A stretch of DNA of 64,000 bases, taken from positions 1 through 64,000 of the forward strand of contig URYL01000008.1 of assembly GCA_900552075.1 (NCBI GenBank), given 5' to 3'. Under the pieces are notes generated by a model. That model searched no databases and had not been told where the DNA came from. It worked only from the letters and a program-made list of their open reading frames with translations. The stretch's first letter is position 1, and the number at the start of each line of letters is the position of its first letter. This stretch comes from an uncultured Bacteroides sp. GTDB taxonomy: Bacteria > Bacteroidota > Bacteroidia > Bacteroidales > Bacteroidaceae. Positions 43,544 to 51,578 of the stretch are shown piece after piece. The translations under genes and the position numbers were made by a program.

Positions 43544-46543
43544 TTAGAAATTCAATGAGATACCACCGGAAATTGTACGAATCGGTGAGTACACATTATC
43601 CGCAGCTACATAACCCTGACGTGGGTCGAGACCTTTACGGGCAGTCAGTAAAGCTACGTTATCTGCGACGAAATACAAACGGATACCATCAATCTTAATC
43701 TTACGAGTCAAAGATTTCGGCAGTGTATAACCGAATGTAATATTCTGCAAGCTCAAATAATCGGAGCTTGTCAACCAACGGTCAGACATATTTGAGGTGT
43801 ACAAATCCTGCACATTCATACGCGGAATATCTGTATTCTTGTTTTCCGGAGTCCATGCTCTCAACATATCCACATGCCATGCTGCTCCCTGTGCATCCGT
43901 ACTCATCAAGCTCTGGTAAGTATAGTCCAAGATACGTCCGCCCAACTGGTAAGCAAATGCAATAGAGAAATCAAAGCCTTTGAAAGTCAAGCTTGTGCCA
44001 AATCCACCATATACTTTCGGCAGGATGTCACCCGTAGCAAAACGGTTAGAAGATGCTTCAGTATAAGATGTGGTTACAGTCTCACCTGCTTCATTCGGTT
44101 CCAGCAACGCCCATTGGCTCTCACCTGTTTCAGGGTTCACCCCTGCATACTTCGGCAAATACAACTGGTACATAGATTCACCTTCACGGTAAATACGTGA
44201 TCCGTCAATCAACTGACCATTCAGTTCAGGAGCCAGCTCCAACACTTCATTCTTGAAGTGAGTCAAGTTAAAGTTCACATCCCAAGTAAAGTCTTTTGTA
44301 CTGAAGATATTAGAGTTCAAATCCAATTCCACACCACGGTTGATCATAGAACCGACATTTTCCGGGAAACGAGAATATCCCATAGACGGAGACACCGGCT
44401 TAAAGTAAAGCATGTCAGTCGTCTTACGTGAGAAATACTCTACCGTACCGCTCAATTTGCCACCCCAGAAAGTAAAGTCAAAACCGGTATTGAAACTATG
44501 AGAAGTTTCCCATGTGATTTCCGGATTACCTTTATAATACAAAGAAGTAGCAAAGTCACTGTTACTGTTGGACAGTGTATATTGGTCCATGTAAGGATAA
44601 TAGTTACGATACAAACCACCTTCATACATCAGGTTATCGTTACCTTGCAAACCGTAACTAATCTTGAATTTCAACATGTCAATCCAAGTCTGGTCTGCCA
44701 GGAAGGATTCCTTGTTCATCAGCCAACCTGCACCGATTGACCAGAAGTTACCCCAACGATTATCCGGATGGAACACTGAAGAAGCATCACGACGATAAGA
44801 TCCGGAAACAAAGTATTTTCCATCATAATCATACTGCACGCGGAACAACCATCCTTCAGTAGCATAATTGTTGGTGTAAGAAGAGTTATTCTGGTTCAAG
44901 ATACCATTGTTCAGTTCCGGTACATCCGGGTTATAGATTTTTTCACGTGAACCATACAAATATTGATATTTGTAGTTATAGTTTTCATAACCGGCCAACA
45001 CATCCAAATTGTGTACATTATTGAATGTCTTGTTATAGGTCAGCAAATACTGCAAGTTGGTGCTGAATGTACGCTGAGAAGCTACACTTACAATACCACC
45101 CACACCACTGGTTTCTGAGTACTGTCCATAATATGGGTTGACCATATTGGTATAGCGCACGTTATTTGCATCTACACCTACATTGATTTTAGCCTTAATT
45201 CCACCCCAGATGTCAATATCAGCAAACCATTTGCCACTGACTACATCACCGGCATATCGCATCATATCCAGCATGTAGCTGGCCAGCGGATTGGCATTCG
45301 GAATCACATTGTCACGAGAGAAGTTCGTATCAGAACCGTAGTCATAACGTTTGTATCCTCTTTCATCTATCATGATATTGCCTTCTGCGTCGCGAATATA
45401 CATCGGATAGATAGCACCCATGATATTGGCTGCATAAAATGCATTGGCATTGGATGAACCTCCTTCTGTATCCTGTTCACGGCTGTCGTAATGAGTAAAT
45501 GACACATTACCTCCCAGTTTCAACCAAGGTTTCACCTGATAATCAGCCTTCAAACGAGCAGAGTAACGCTGGAATCCAGAGTTAGGAACGATACCTTGAT
45601 CATCCAAGTAGCCGGCAGACATGTAATAGTTCATTTTTTCAGTAGCCCCACTGACACTCAGATTGTATTCCTGACGCATGTTGTTTTCAAACAATTCATC
45701 ACTCCAGTTATCCGGTCTATAATAATATGTACCATCAGAATAACCCAAAGTAGCATTTGGATTCAATTTGCCATCCATGCCAATCAACTGTTCTCCGTTA
45801 GGTACGGTGAAAACCTGATATCCTAAATAAGATGAAGACAACATAGCCTGGTTAGCATATTTATTGGCTGCTACCAAATCACCCGCAGCTGCATATCCTT
45901 TCAGGTCACCATTGTAAATGGCAGAATAAGCCATTTCATAGAACTTGCCCGGATCCTGTACAGTCTCATAAGAAGGAACTCCACGCTTGTTGACACCCCA
46001 TTTTGCATCGAATGTCACCCGTGCATCTCCCGTCTTACCACGTTTGGTAGTAATCAAAATGACACCGTTGGCACCACGGGCACCATACAATGCATTGGAA
46101 GCCGCATCCTTCAATACAGTCATAGACTCGATATCAGAAGAGTTGATAGCAGAGATTTCTCCATCATAAGGTACTCCATCCACTACATACAACGGCGTAT
46201 TGCTTGCTGAAATAGACCCGATACCACGAATACGTACAGTAGCATCCTTACCTGGCTGACCTGTACTACTTGTAGTCTGTACACCCGCAACCTGACCAGC
46301 CAACGCATTCGTCACATTTGACGTCTGACGAGAAGTAATCTTTTCATTTTTGATTGTAGATGCAGAACCTGTGAAAGCTGATTTCTTTGCCGTACCGTAA
46401 GCCACAACCATCACTTCATCAAGCTGCTCTGAATCAGATTTCAACACCACTTTTACCATCGGAGCTATTTTCACTTCCTGTGACTGCATTCCGATGAAGG
46501 AAATGACCAAAGTTCCCGCGGAACTAGAACCATAAATAAACAA
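43544..46543 (-). CDS. 5'-truncated, silent SusC receptor cassette
   Basis: The open frame covers 999 residues but lacks the signal peptide and most of the N-terminal extension that the other two SusC proteins carry. Only a TTG at 46543 can start it, and no secretion signal follows (the frame begins FIYGSSSAGTLVISFIGMQ). From the codons AGT TCC at 46525 onward it matches the active SusC (SSAGTLVISFIGMQ) in the same frame. The plug (LDEVMVVAYGT, VVDGVPYDGE, NALYGARGANGVILITTKRG), barrel and final Phe (GGISLNF) are complete. Only inversion of 46526-48584 would supply promoter, signal peptide and extension. It reads as a stored expression cassette rather than a dead gene. Confidence 0.85.
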   Translation of the reverse strand: MFIYGSSSAGTLVISFIGMQSQEVKIAPMVKVVLKSDSEQLDEVMVVAYGTAKKSAFTGSASTIKNEKITSRQTSNVTNALAGQVAGVQTTSSTGQPGKDATVRIRGIGSISASNTPLYVVDGVPYDGEISAINSSDIESMTVLKDAASNALYGARGANGVILITTKRGKTGDARVTFDAKWGVNKRGVPSYETVQDPGKFYEMAYSAIYNGDLKGYAAAGDLVAANKYANQAMLSSSYLGYQVFTVPNGEQLIGMDGKLNPNATLGYSDGTYYYRPDNWSDELFENNMRQEYNLSVSGATEKMNYYMSAGYLDDQGIVPNSGFQRYSARLKADYQVKPWLKLGGNVSFTHYDSREQDTEGGSSNANAFYAANIMGAIYPMYIRDAEGNIMIDERGYKRYDYGSDTNFSRDNVIPNANPLASYMLDMMRYAGDVVSGKWFADIDIWGGIKAKINVGVDANNVRYTNMVNPYYGQYSETSGVGGIVSVASQRTFSTNLQYLLTYNKTFNNVHNLDVLAGYENYNYKYQYLYGSREKIYNPDVPELNNGILNQNNSSYTNNYATEGWLFRVQYDYDGKYFVSGSYRRDASSVFHPDNRWGNFWSIGAGWLMNKESFLADQTWIDMLKFKISYGLQGNDNLMYEGGLYRNYYPYMDQYTLSNSNSDFATSLYYKGNPEITWETSHSFNTGFDFTFWGGKLSGTVEYFSRKTTDMLYFKPVSPSMGYSRFPENVGSMINRGVELDLNSNIFSTKDFTWDVNFNLTHFKNEVLELAPELNGQLIDGSRIYREGESMYQLYLPKYAGVNPETGESQWALLEPNEAGETVTTSYTEASSNRFATGDILPKVYGGFGTSLTFKGFDFSIAFAYQLGGRILDYTYQSLMSTDAQGAAWHVDMLRAWTPENKNTDIPRMNVQDLYTSNMSDRWLTSSDYLSLQNITFGYTLPKSLTRKIKIDGIRLYFVADNVALLTARKGLDPRQGYVAADNVYSPIRTISGGISLNF
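46484..46525 (-). repeat. Left copy of the 42-bp recombination sequence
   Basis: The minus strand from 46525 to 46484 is identical over 42 bp to the plus strand 48585-48626. It begins AGTTCCGCGGGAACT, six-base inverted arms around GCG, the kind of quasi-palindromic core used by site-specific recombinases. The flanks diverge at once on the outer (segment) side, and become similar but not identical on the gene side. Confidence 0.9.
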
Positions 46544-46878
46544 CTGATAAACAATAGATTACAAAACTTTTAATCTATACACAGGCCACGACTAACCATT
46601 CGTAATGGTGAAAATTATATTGGTTTTCTACCTTGTTTTTACTTATAAAAATAGAAATCTAACAATATTAATTTATAACTTGTTCGTTATGTTCTACGTT
46701 TCGCATGTGGAAAACGTATGTTTCCCAATGCGAAAACGTACGTTTTTCTATAGGAAAACATACGTTTCTGCGTCGGGAAACATAAAATGTAACAAGATGT
46801 TATTCCATTACTGTCTATGTCTTTTCATGTTTTCCTATCTCCTTGATGAAATAGCCATATACCTTTATATATAGAATA
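46544..46878. other. Gene-free region in the invertible segment
   Basis: A 335-bp AT-rich stretch between the truncated susC and the recombinase. Apart from the 22-bp repeat array it shows no promoter for the truncated susC and no gene-like frame with a secretion or domain signal. Confidence 0.6.
46694..46783. repeat. Degenerate 22-bp tandem repeat
   Basis: About four units built on GAAAACGTACGTTT-like words (for example AAAACGTATGTTTCCC, AAAACGTACGTTTTTC, AAAACATACGTTTCTG) follow each other with a period of 21-22 bp. The core ACGTACGT is palindromic. Confidence 0.65.
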
Positions 46879-48042
46879 CTAGAATTTACATTTCTTCAGG
46901 TCCTTGATGATTGTACCGGAAAATATCTCGCTGTAACCTTGGGTAGTTTTCACACTTTGGTGCCCCAATAGCTTTTGAACGGTAGTGATTTGTGCTCCAT
47001 TATATATCAGAAGCGTGGCATTAGTATGACGGGCAGTATGAAATGAGAAATGTTTGTCTATTTTCGCCATCACTCCTATTCTCTTCAGATCTTTATTGAC
47101 CGATGAATTTGATTTCAGGTGAAAGAAATAATGTAAACTGTGCTTATATTCTTGTAAAATAAGAAGAGCTTTTCCTTGGAATAATAAATATAAAGGTATG
47201 CTAACTTCCGTATTGGTTTTCACAGTCTTAAACATCAACCATTTCTGACCTTTTACTTTTACTATATTTTTTTCATCAAGGTGTATGAAATCTGAATACC
47301 GAATCCCTGTATAACAGCAAAATAAAAAAGCTTTCAGACTATGAACCAACGACTCGGAAACAAGTGAAAGATCCAGCTGTTCCAACTTTCGGATTTCTTC
47401 AGGCAACAAGAAAGTGTGTTTGCTTTGCGTGGTTTTTATCTGGTAATTTTTGAAAGGATAGTGTTCTGCCATCATATATCCTCTTTTGATGGCTTCATTG
47501 ACAAATGTTCTCAGCTGCCGTAAGTGTTTAGCAATTGTGTTAGTCTCATACATTCTTTGTCTCATGAAATTTTCAAATTCTTGAAGAAATGAATAGGTAA
47601 TGTCTGCAAAGTCAATGGAGGGATAGAAATGATTTAACAAGTCTAGGGTAGTCAATAGATTCTTTTTTGTATTCTCTTTACGGGATGATTGTTCTACCCA
47701 GTTTCTACCAAAACGGAAAAACGTTATTTTTTCTGCTTGTGACTGTATCCTGAGATTTCGGAAAGCAGATAGGCTGACAGTGATGCCACGTTTCCAGTAT
47801 TTCAATTCTTCCCATTGCAGTTCCAATAAAAATTCCTCCAGCATTCTATTCAGTTCTTCCGCTTGAGGATGGTGGATGATTTTGCTGTGATAACTATCCC
47901 ACTGGTGAGGGTTTACATATATTCCTGACGAAATGTAAATTTTTTTACGGTTTTGATATACTTCCACTTGGATGAGAGCTTCTCCACGTCTGTTTAACTT
48001 CTTTTTACGGTTGTATACCAAACGGAAACGGATTTTGTTCAT
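46879..48042 (-). CDS. Tyrosine recombinase encoded inside the invertible segment
   Basis: About 387 residues from the ATG at 48042; a farther start would add only 13 residues without motif. It has an N-terminal Arg/Lys-rich arm-binding region (KIRFRLVYNRKKKLNRRGEALIQVEVY), a SAM-like domain, and a complete catalytic set: the first Arg in YTGIRYSDFIHL, HTARHTNATLL (His-x-x-Arg-His), LLGHQSVKTTQGYSEI (His and the Tyr nucleophile). The group includes the Bacteroides invertases that flip promoters of capsule and SusC genes. It is flanked by the two 42-bp inverted sequences, so it is the obvious candidate for the recombinase acting on them, and it would itself be flipped at each event. Confidence 0.92.
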   Translation of the reverse strand: MNKIRFRLVYNRKKKLNRRGEALIQVEVYQNRKKIYISSGIYVNPHQWDSYHSKIIHHPQAEELNRMLEEFLLELQWEELKYWKRGITVSLSAFRNLRIQSQAEKITFFRFGRNWVEQSSRKENTKKNLLTTLDLLNHFYPSIDFADITYSFLQEFENFMRQRMYETNTIAKHLRQLRTFVNEAIKRGYMMAEHYPFKNYQIKTTQSKHTFLLPEEIRKLEQLDLSLVSESLVHSLKAFLFCCYTGIRYSDFIHLDEKNIVKVKGQKWLMFKTVKTNTEVSIPLYLLFQGKALLILQEYKHSLHYFFHLKSNSSVNKDLKRIGVMAKIDKHFSFHTARHTNATLLIYNGAQITTVQKLLGHQSVKTTQGYSEIFSGTIIKDLKKCKF

Positions 48043-48383
48043 ACTATGTGATTTTTTAAAGAATATGCAAATAATATGCAATTAAAAACGCTTTTATTAC
48101 ATATACATACCTAATTTGATTTAAATTAGAAGAAAGAAACTCATATATGGAAAAGATTTATATTTCGTTATAGCAAAAAATGTAACGGGTAAAAAAGCAC
48201 AACAATTACTTAAGAAAAACACACTTTTGCGCAAAACCACTCCGGATAAGTGTTAAAAAGCAACTTTTTGGCGGATTTTTCTTGAAAAAGGTATAAATAT
48301 TTAAAATTATATCACTACTTTTGCGTCTTGTTAGAGTGAATGAATTTTTATTAATGTAAAGTTAAACTTTAAGAGAGATTTTT
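48043..48383. other. Promoter region of the active susC
   Basis: A 341-bp region between divergent genes. It contains the 12-bp palindrome TTTTGCGCAAAA at 48225-48236, the -7 element at 48316-48323, and a direct repeat TGCATATT near the recombinase start. The -33 element of susC is not obvious. It moves with the invertible segment. Confidence 0.6.
48316..48323 (+). promoter_or_regulatory. -7 element of the active susC gene
   Basis: TACTTTTG matches TAnnTTTG; it is 60 bp before the ATG. It lies inside the invertible segment and would drive the alternative susC after inversion. Confidence 0.5.
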
Positions 48384-51300
48384 ATGAAAAGAAAATTGAT
48401 GCTGTTAATGACCTGCCTGATGATAGGTATTGGTCTGGTAAACGCTCAGATTTCGAAAGTAACTGGTAATGTTACTTCTGAAGAAGATGGTTTACCTGTA
48501 GTGGGCGCATCAGTATTGGTAAAAGGTACTACTGTAGGTACTGTTACCGACATTGATGGTAATTTTACGTTGACTAACGTACCAAGTTCCGCGGGAACTT
48601 TGGTCATTTCCTTCATCGGAATGCAGGCGCAGGAAGTGAAGATCAAGCCTGTCGTAAAAGTGGCGTTGAAGTCTGATGCTGAACAGCTTGACGAAGTGGT
48701 AGTGACTGCAATGGGTATCAAACGAGACCGTAAAGCGTTGGGCTATGCAGCACAGGATTTAAAATCTGATGAATTAAGTAAAAGTGGTACAACTTCTTTG
48801 GCTAATGCTATTCAAGGTAAGTTGACTGGAGTTGAAGTCCGCCAGTCTTCTGGTGCACCGGGAGCTTCTTCACAAATTATTATCCGTGGTGCCCGTTCGT
48901 TTGATGGGAACAACCAGCCATTGTATGTCATTGATGGTATGCCGATTAATACTTCTGCCGACTTCGATACCGGAAGTTCTGTAACAGGTGCGAACTATGC
49001 CGACCGTAGCATTGATATCAATCCTGAGGATATTGAAACAATCAACGTACTTAAAGGACAGGCTGCTTCTGCCTTATACGGTATCCGTGCTTCCAACGGT
49101 GTGATTGTAATCACAACCAAACGTGGGGCAAAAAACAGCTTGAACAAACCAGCTGTCACTATCTCTACAAACTTAAGTGCTCAACGGGTGTCAAGAAAGT
49201 TTGAACGCCAGACAGTGTATGCACAGGGTGACAATATCAGTGCATATAACCCCTCTTCTTCCAGCACATGGGGACCTAAAATCAGCGATTTGCCTAACGA
49301 TCCTGTTTATGGAGGTAATGCAAATAATGATTATACTGCTAAATATGGCATGCACGAAGGTCAATATTATAACACCCAGCGTGCAAAAGCGGGACTGGAT
49401 GGTTGGACTACTCCTCAAATTTATGACAATGTAGGTGATTTCCTTGGTACAGGTTTCACTGAAAATACCAATGTGAACATATCTCAGAGCCTTAATGGAG
49501 TGAATTATTCATTTGGTCTGAACAACTCTTATCAGAATGGTATTATCCCATCTACTGGAATGAACCGTTGGGGAGCAAGAGGATTGGTTGACTGGAAAAT
49601 CAATGATGAATGGAATACTGGTTTTTCTGCAAACTATTCTTCTACAAAGATTACTTCAGCTCCGGGTGCCAACGACGGTATCATGAATGTGGTTTATTCG
49701 GCTCCGGCAGAATATGACTTGAAAGGTATTCCGACCCATGCTCCGGGAGATGTCACCAATCAGGTATTGTTCCGTTCAACTTCTTTCGTGAACCCCTACT
49801 GGTGGGCAGACAACAATGAATACTTACAGCATACGAACCGTGTGTTCGGAAATGCTTACCTTGAATACCAACCCAAATTGAACTGGGGAGATGGATTTAC
49901 ATTGAAGTTCCGTGAACAGGCAGGTTTGGATATCTGGACATCCAACTATTCAGATGTAAGAGAAATGGGTTCAACCACTGCTTTGACCGGAGGTGATATT
50001 GAAAATTATGGTTCTCAGCACAACGTATTCAATAACTTGTTTACCATCAATTTTGACGGACGCTTCGGGAATGAAGACGAATGGGGTCTGAATATCATCT
50101 TAGGTAATGAATTCAATGATGAGAATATCCGTACCTGGGACTATTATGCAAGTAATTTCAATTTCCCCGGATTTACCACTATCGGAAATGCCACCAACCT
50201 GGCTTCTGCCACTGAATATACCAGACGGGAACGTACGGTCGGTTTCTTTGGAAGTGCATCTGTATCATGGAAAGACCAGCTGTATCTGACTGTGACAGGA
50301 CGTAATGACTATGTATCTACAATGCCTAGAGGTAGCCGTAGCTTCTTCTATCCTTCTGTATCTTTGGGATGGGAATTCACCAAACTGCCTTTCCTTGAAG
50401 GTAACAGTGTAATCAACTATGGTAAATTAAGAGGTTCATTTGCACAAGTCGGTCAGGCTGGAAATTATTACAATAATTTCTATTATACCCCATCTTATGG
50501 CGGAGGTTTCTTAGCCTATACTCCGGTGTCTTATCCTCTTCCAAGCGGAGTTTCATCATACGTTCCCTACTATGTGGTCTATGATGAAAACCTCAAGCCA
50601 CAGAACACCGTAAACTATGAAGCCGGTATCGATTTGCATCTGTTCAACAGCAGAATCAAAATGGAATATACGTATAGCTTACAGAACGTAAAAGACCAGA
50701 TATTCTCTGTACCGACAGATGGAACAATCGGTTATCAGTATATGATGACCAATGCAGGAAAGATGCGTACACATGCGCATGAATTCTCTATCAATGCAGC
50801 TATTTTGCAGAGTAAAGATTATGACTTGAACTTAGGTATCAACTTCACTCGGATTATTAATAAGGTAGTAGAACTGGCTCCGGGTGTAGAATCTATCATG
50901 CTGGGTGGTTTTGTGGAACCGCAAATCAGAGCTCAGGCAGGATGTACATATCCGAACATTTATGGCGCTGCATTCAAACGTGACAATGAAGGAAACCTTC
51001 TCTTGCTTAACGGCCTGCCACAAGCTACAGGAGACAGTCAGAACTTGGGTAACTGTTCACCTGACTTCACCACAGGTATCACTTTCGGCGGACGTTACAA
51101 ACGTCTTTCTTTGGAAACCACATGGAGCTGGCAGCAAGGTGGTAAAATGTATCATGGTACAAACATGACATTGAACTATTTCGGTGCAACCAAGGAATCT
51201 CTCAATTATCATGAAGGAACGATGGTGGCAGAAGGAATCGATGAAGCTACGGGAGAAAAGAATACGGTTGAGGTCAGCAAGCAAGCCTACTATCAGGCCT

Positions 51301-51560
51301 ATTACAATATTTCTGAATCAGGTATCTATGATACCAGCTTCGTGAAATTGCGTGACGTCACACTGACTTACCAGTTGCCTAAGATGGGTATATTCGATAT
51401 TTCAGTTTATGGATTTGCCCGTAATATCTTGGTTTGGGCCAACTTGCCTAATTTCGACCCGGAATCATCACAGGGTAACAATAACATGAGTGGATATTTT
51501 GAACGTTTCTCTGTGCCTAATACTTCAAGCTTTGGCGGTGGACTTACTATTAAATTTTAA
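48384..51560 (+). CDS. SusC/RagA TonB-dependent receptor, active copy of the switch
   Basis: A 1058-residue outer membrane receptor: signal peptide (LMLLMTCLMIGIGLVNAQ), carboxypeptidase-D-like extension (VTGNVTSEEDGLPVVGASVLV), LDEVVVTAMGIKRDRKA TonB box region, plug (VVDGM-type motif in YVIDGMPINTSAD; ALYGIRASNGVIVITTKRG), a long barrel and final Phe (FGGGLTIKF). The first 67 codons (to 48584) lie in the invertible segment, and the 42-bp recombination sequence begins at codon 68. It is followed by its SusD gene 18 bp later. In this orientation the gene is complete, with a promoter, so this is the expressed pair. Confidence 0.95.
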   Translation: MKRKLMLLMTCLMIGIGLVNAQISKVTGNVTSEEDGLPVVGASVLVKGTTVGTVTDIDGNFTLTNVPSSAGTLVISFIGMQAQEVKIKPVVKVALKSDAEQLDEVVVTAMGIKRDRKALGYAAQDLKSDELSKSGTTSLANAIQGKLTGVEVRQSSGAPGASSQIIIRGARSFDGNNQPLYVIDGMPINTSADFDTGSSVTGANYADRSIDINPEDIETINVLKGQAASALYGIRASNGVIVITTKRGAKNSLNKPAVTISTNLSAQRVSRKFERQTVYAQGDNISAYNPSSSSTWGPKISDLPNDPVYGGNANNDYTAKYGMHEGQYYNTQRAKAGLDGWTTPQIYDNVGDFLGTGFTENTNVNISQSLNGVNYSFGLNNSYQNGIIPSTGMNRWGARGLVDWKINDEWNTGFSANYSSTKITSAPGANDGIMNVVYSAPAEYDLKGIPTHAPGDVTNQVLFRSTSFVNPYWWADNNEYLQHTNRVFGNAYLEYQPKLNWGDGFTLKFREQAGLDIWTSNYSDVREMGSTTALTGGDIENYGSQHNVFNNLFTINFDGRFGNEDEWGLNIILGNEFNDENIRTWDYYASNFNFPGFTTIGNATNLASATEYTRRERTVGFFGSASVSWKDQLYLTVTGRNDYVSTMPRGSRSFFYPSVSLGWEFTKLPFLEGNSVINYGKLRGSFAQVGQAGNYYNNFYYTPSYGGGFLAYTPVSYPLPSGVSSYVPYYVVYDENLKPQNTVNYEAGIDLHLFNSRIKMEYTYSLQNVKDQIFSVPTDGTIGYQYMMTNAGKMRTHAHEFSINAAILQSKDYDLNLGINFTRIINKVVELAPGVESIMLGGFVEPQIRAQAGCTYPNIYGAAFKRDNEGNLLLLNGLPQATGDSQNLGNCSPDFTTGITFGGRYKRLSLETTWSWQQGGKMYHGTNMTLNYFGATKESLNYHEGTMVAEGIDEATGEKNTVEVSKQAYYQAYYNISESGIYDTSFVKLRDVTLTYQLPKMGIFDISVYGFARNILVWANLPNFDPESSQGNNNMSGYFERFSVPNTSSFGGGLTIKF
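48585..48626 (+). repeat. Right copy of the 42-bp recombination sequence
   Basis: Identical over 42 bp to the minus strand of 46484-46525. The first codons AGT TCC are in the susC reading frame here and in the truncated gene. Confidence 0.9.
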
Positions 51561-51578
51561 TATAAATACGATTCGAAC

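Larger units (their letters stand above)
46526..48584. mobile_element. Invertible DNA segment (SusC expression switch)
   Basis: A 2059-bp segment bounded by the inverted 42-bp sequences. It contains a gene-free part with 22-bp repeats, a tyrosine recombinase gene, the promoter region of the active susC, and that gene's first 67 codons. Inversion would exchange these N-terminal codons between the susC genes at 43544 and 48384, in frame. Promoter-carrying inversions of susC genes next to a recombinase are known from Bacteroides fragilis. Confidence 0.8.

Noticed and set aside
46605..46874. Plus-strand frame of 89 codons in the invertible segment
   Set aside because: It is AT-driven, hydrophobic and runs through the 22-bp repeats, without a start signal or family resemblance.
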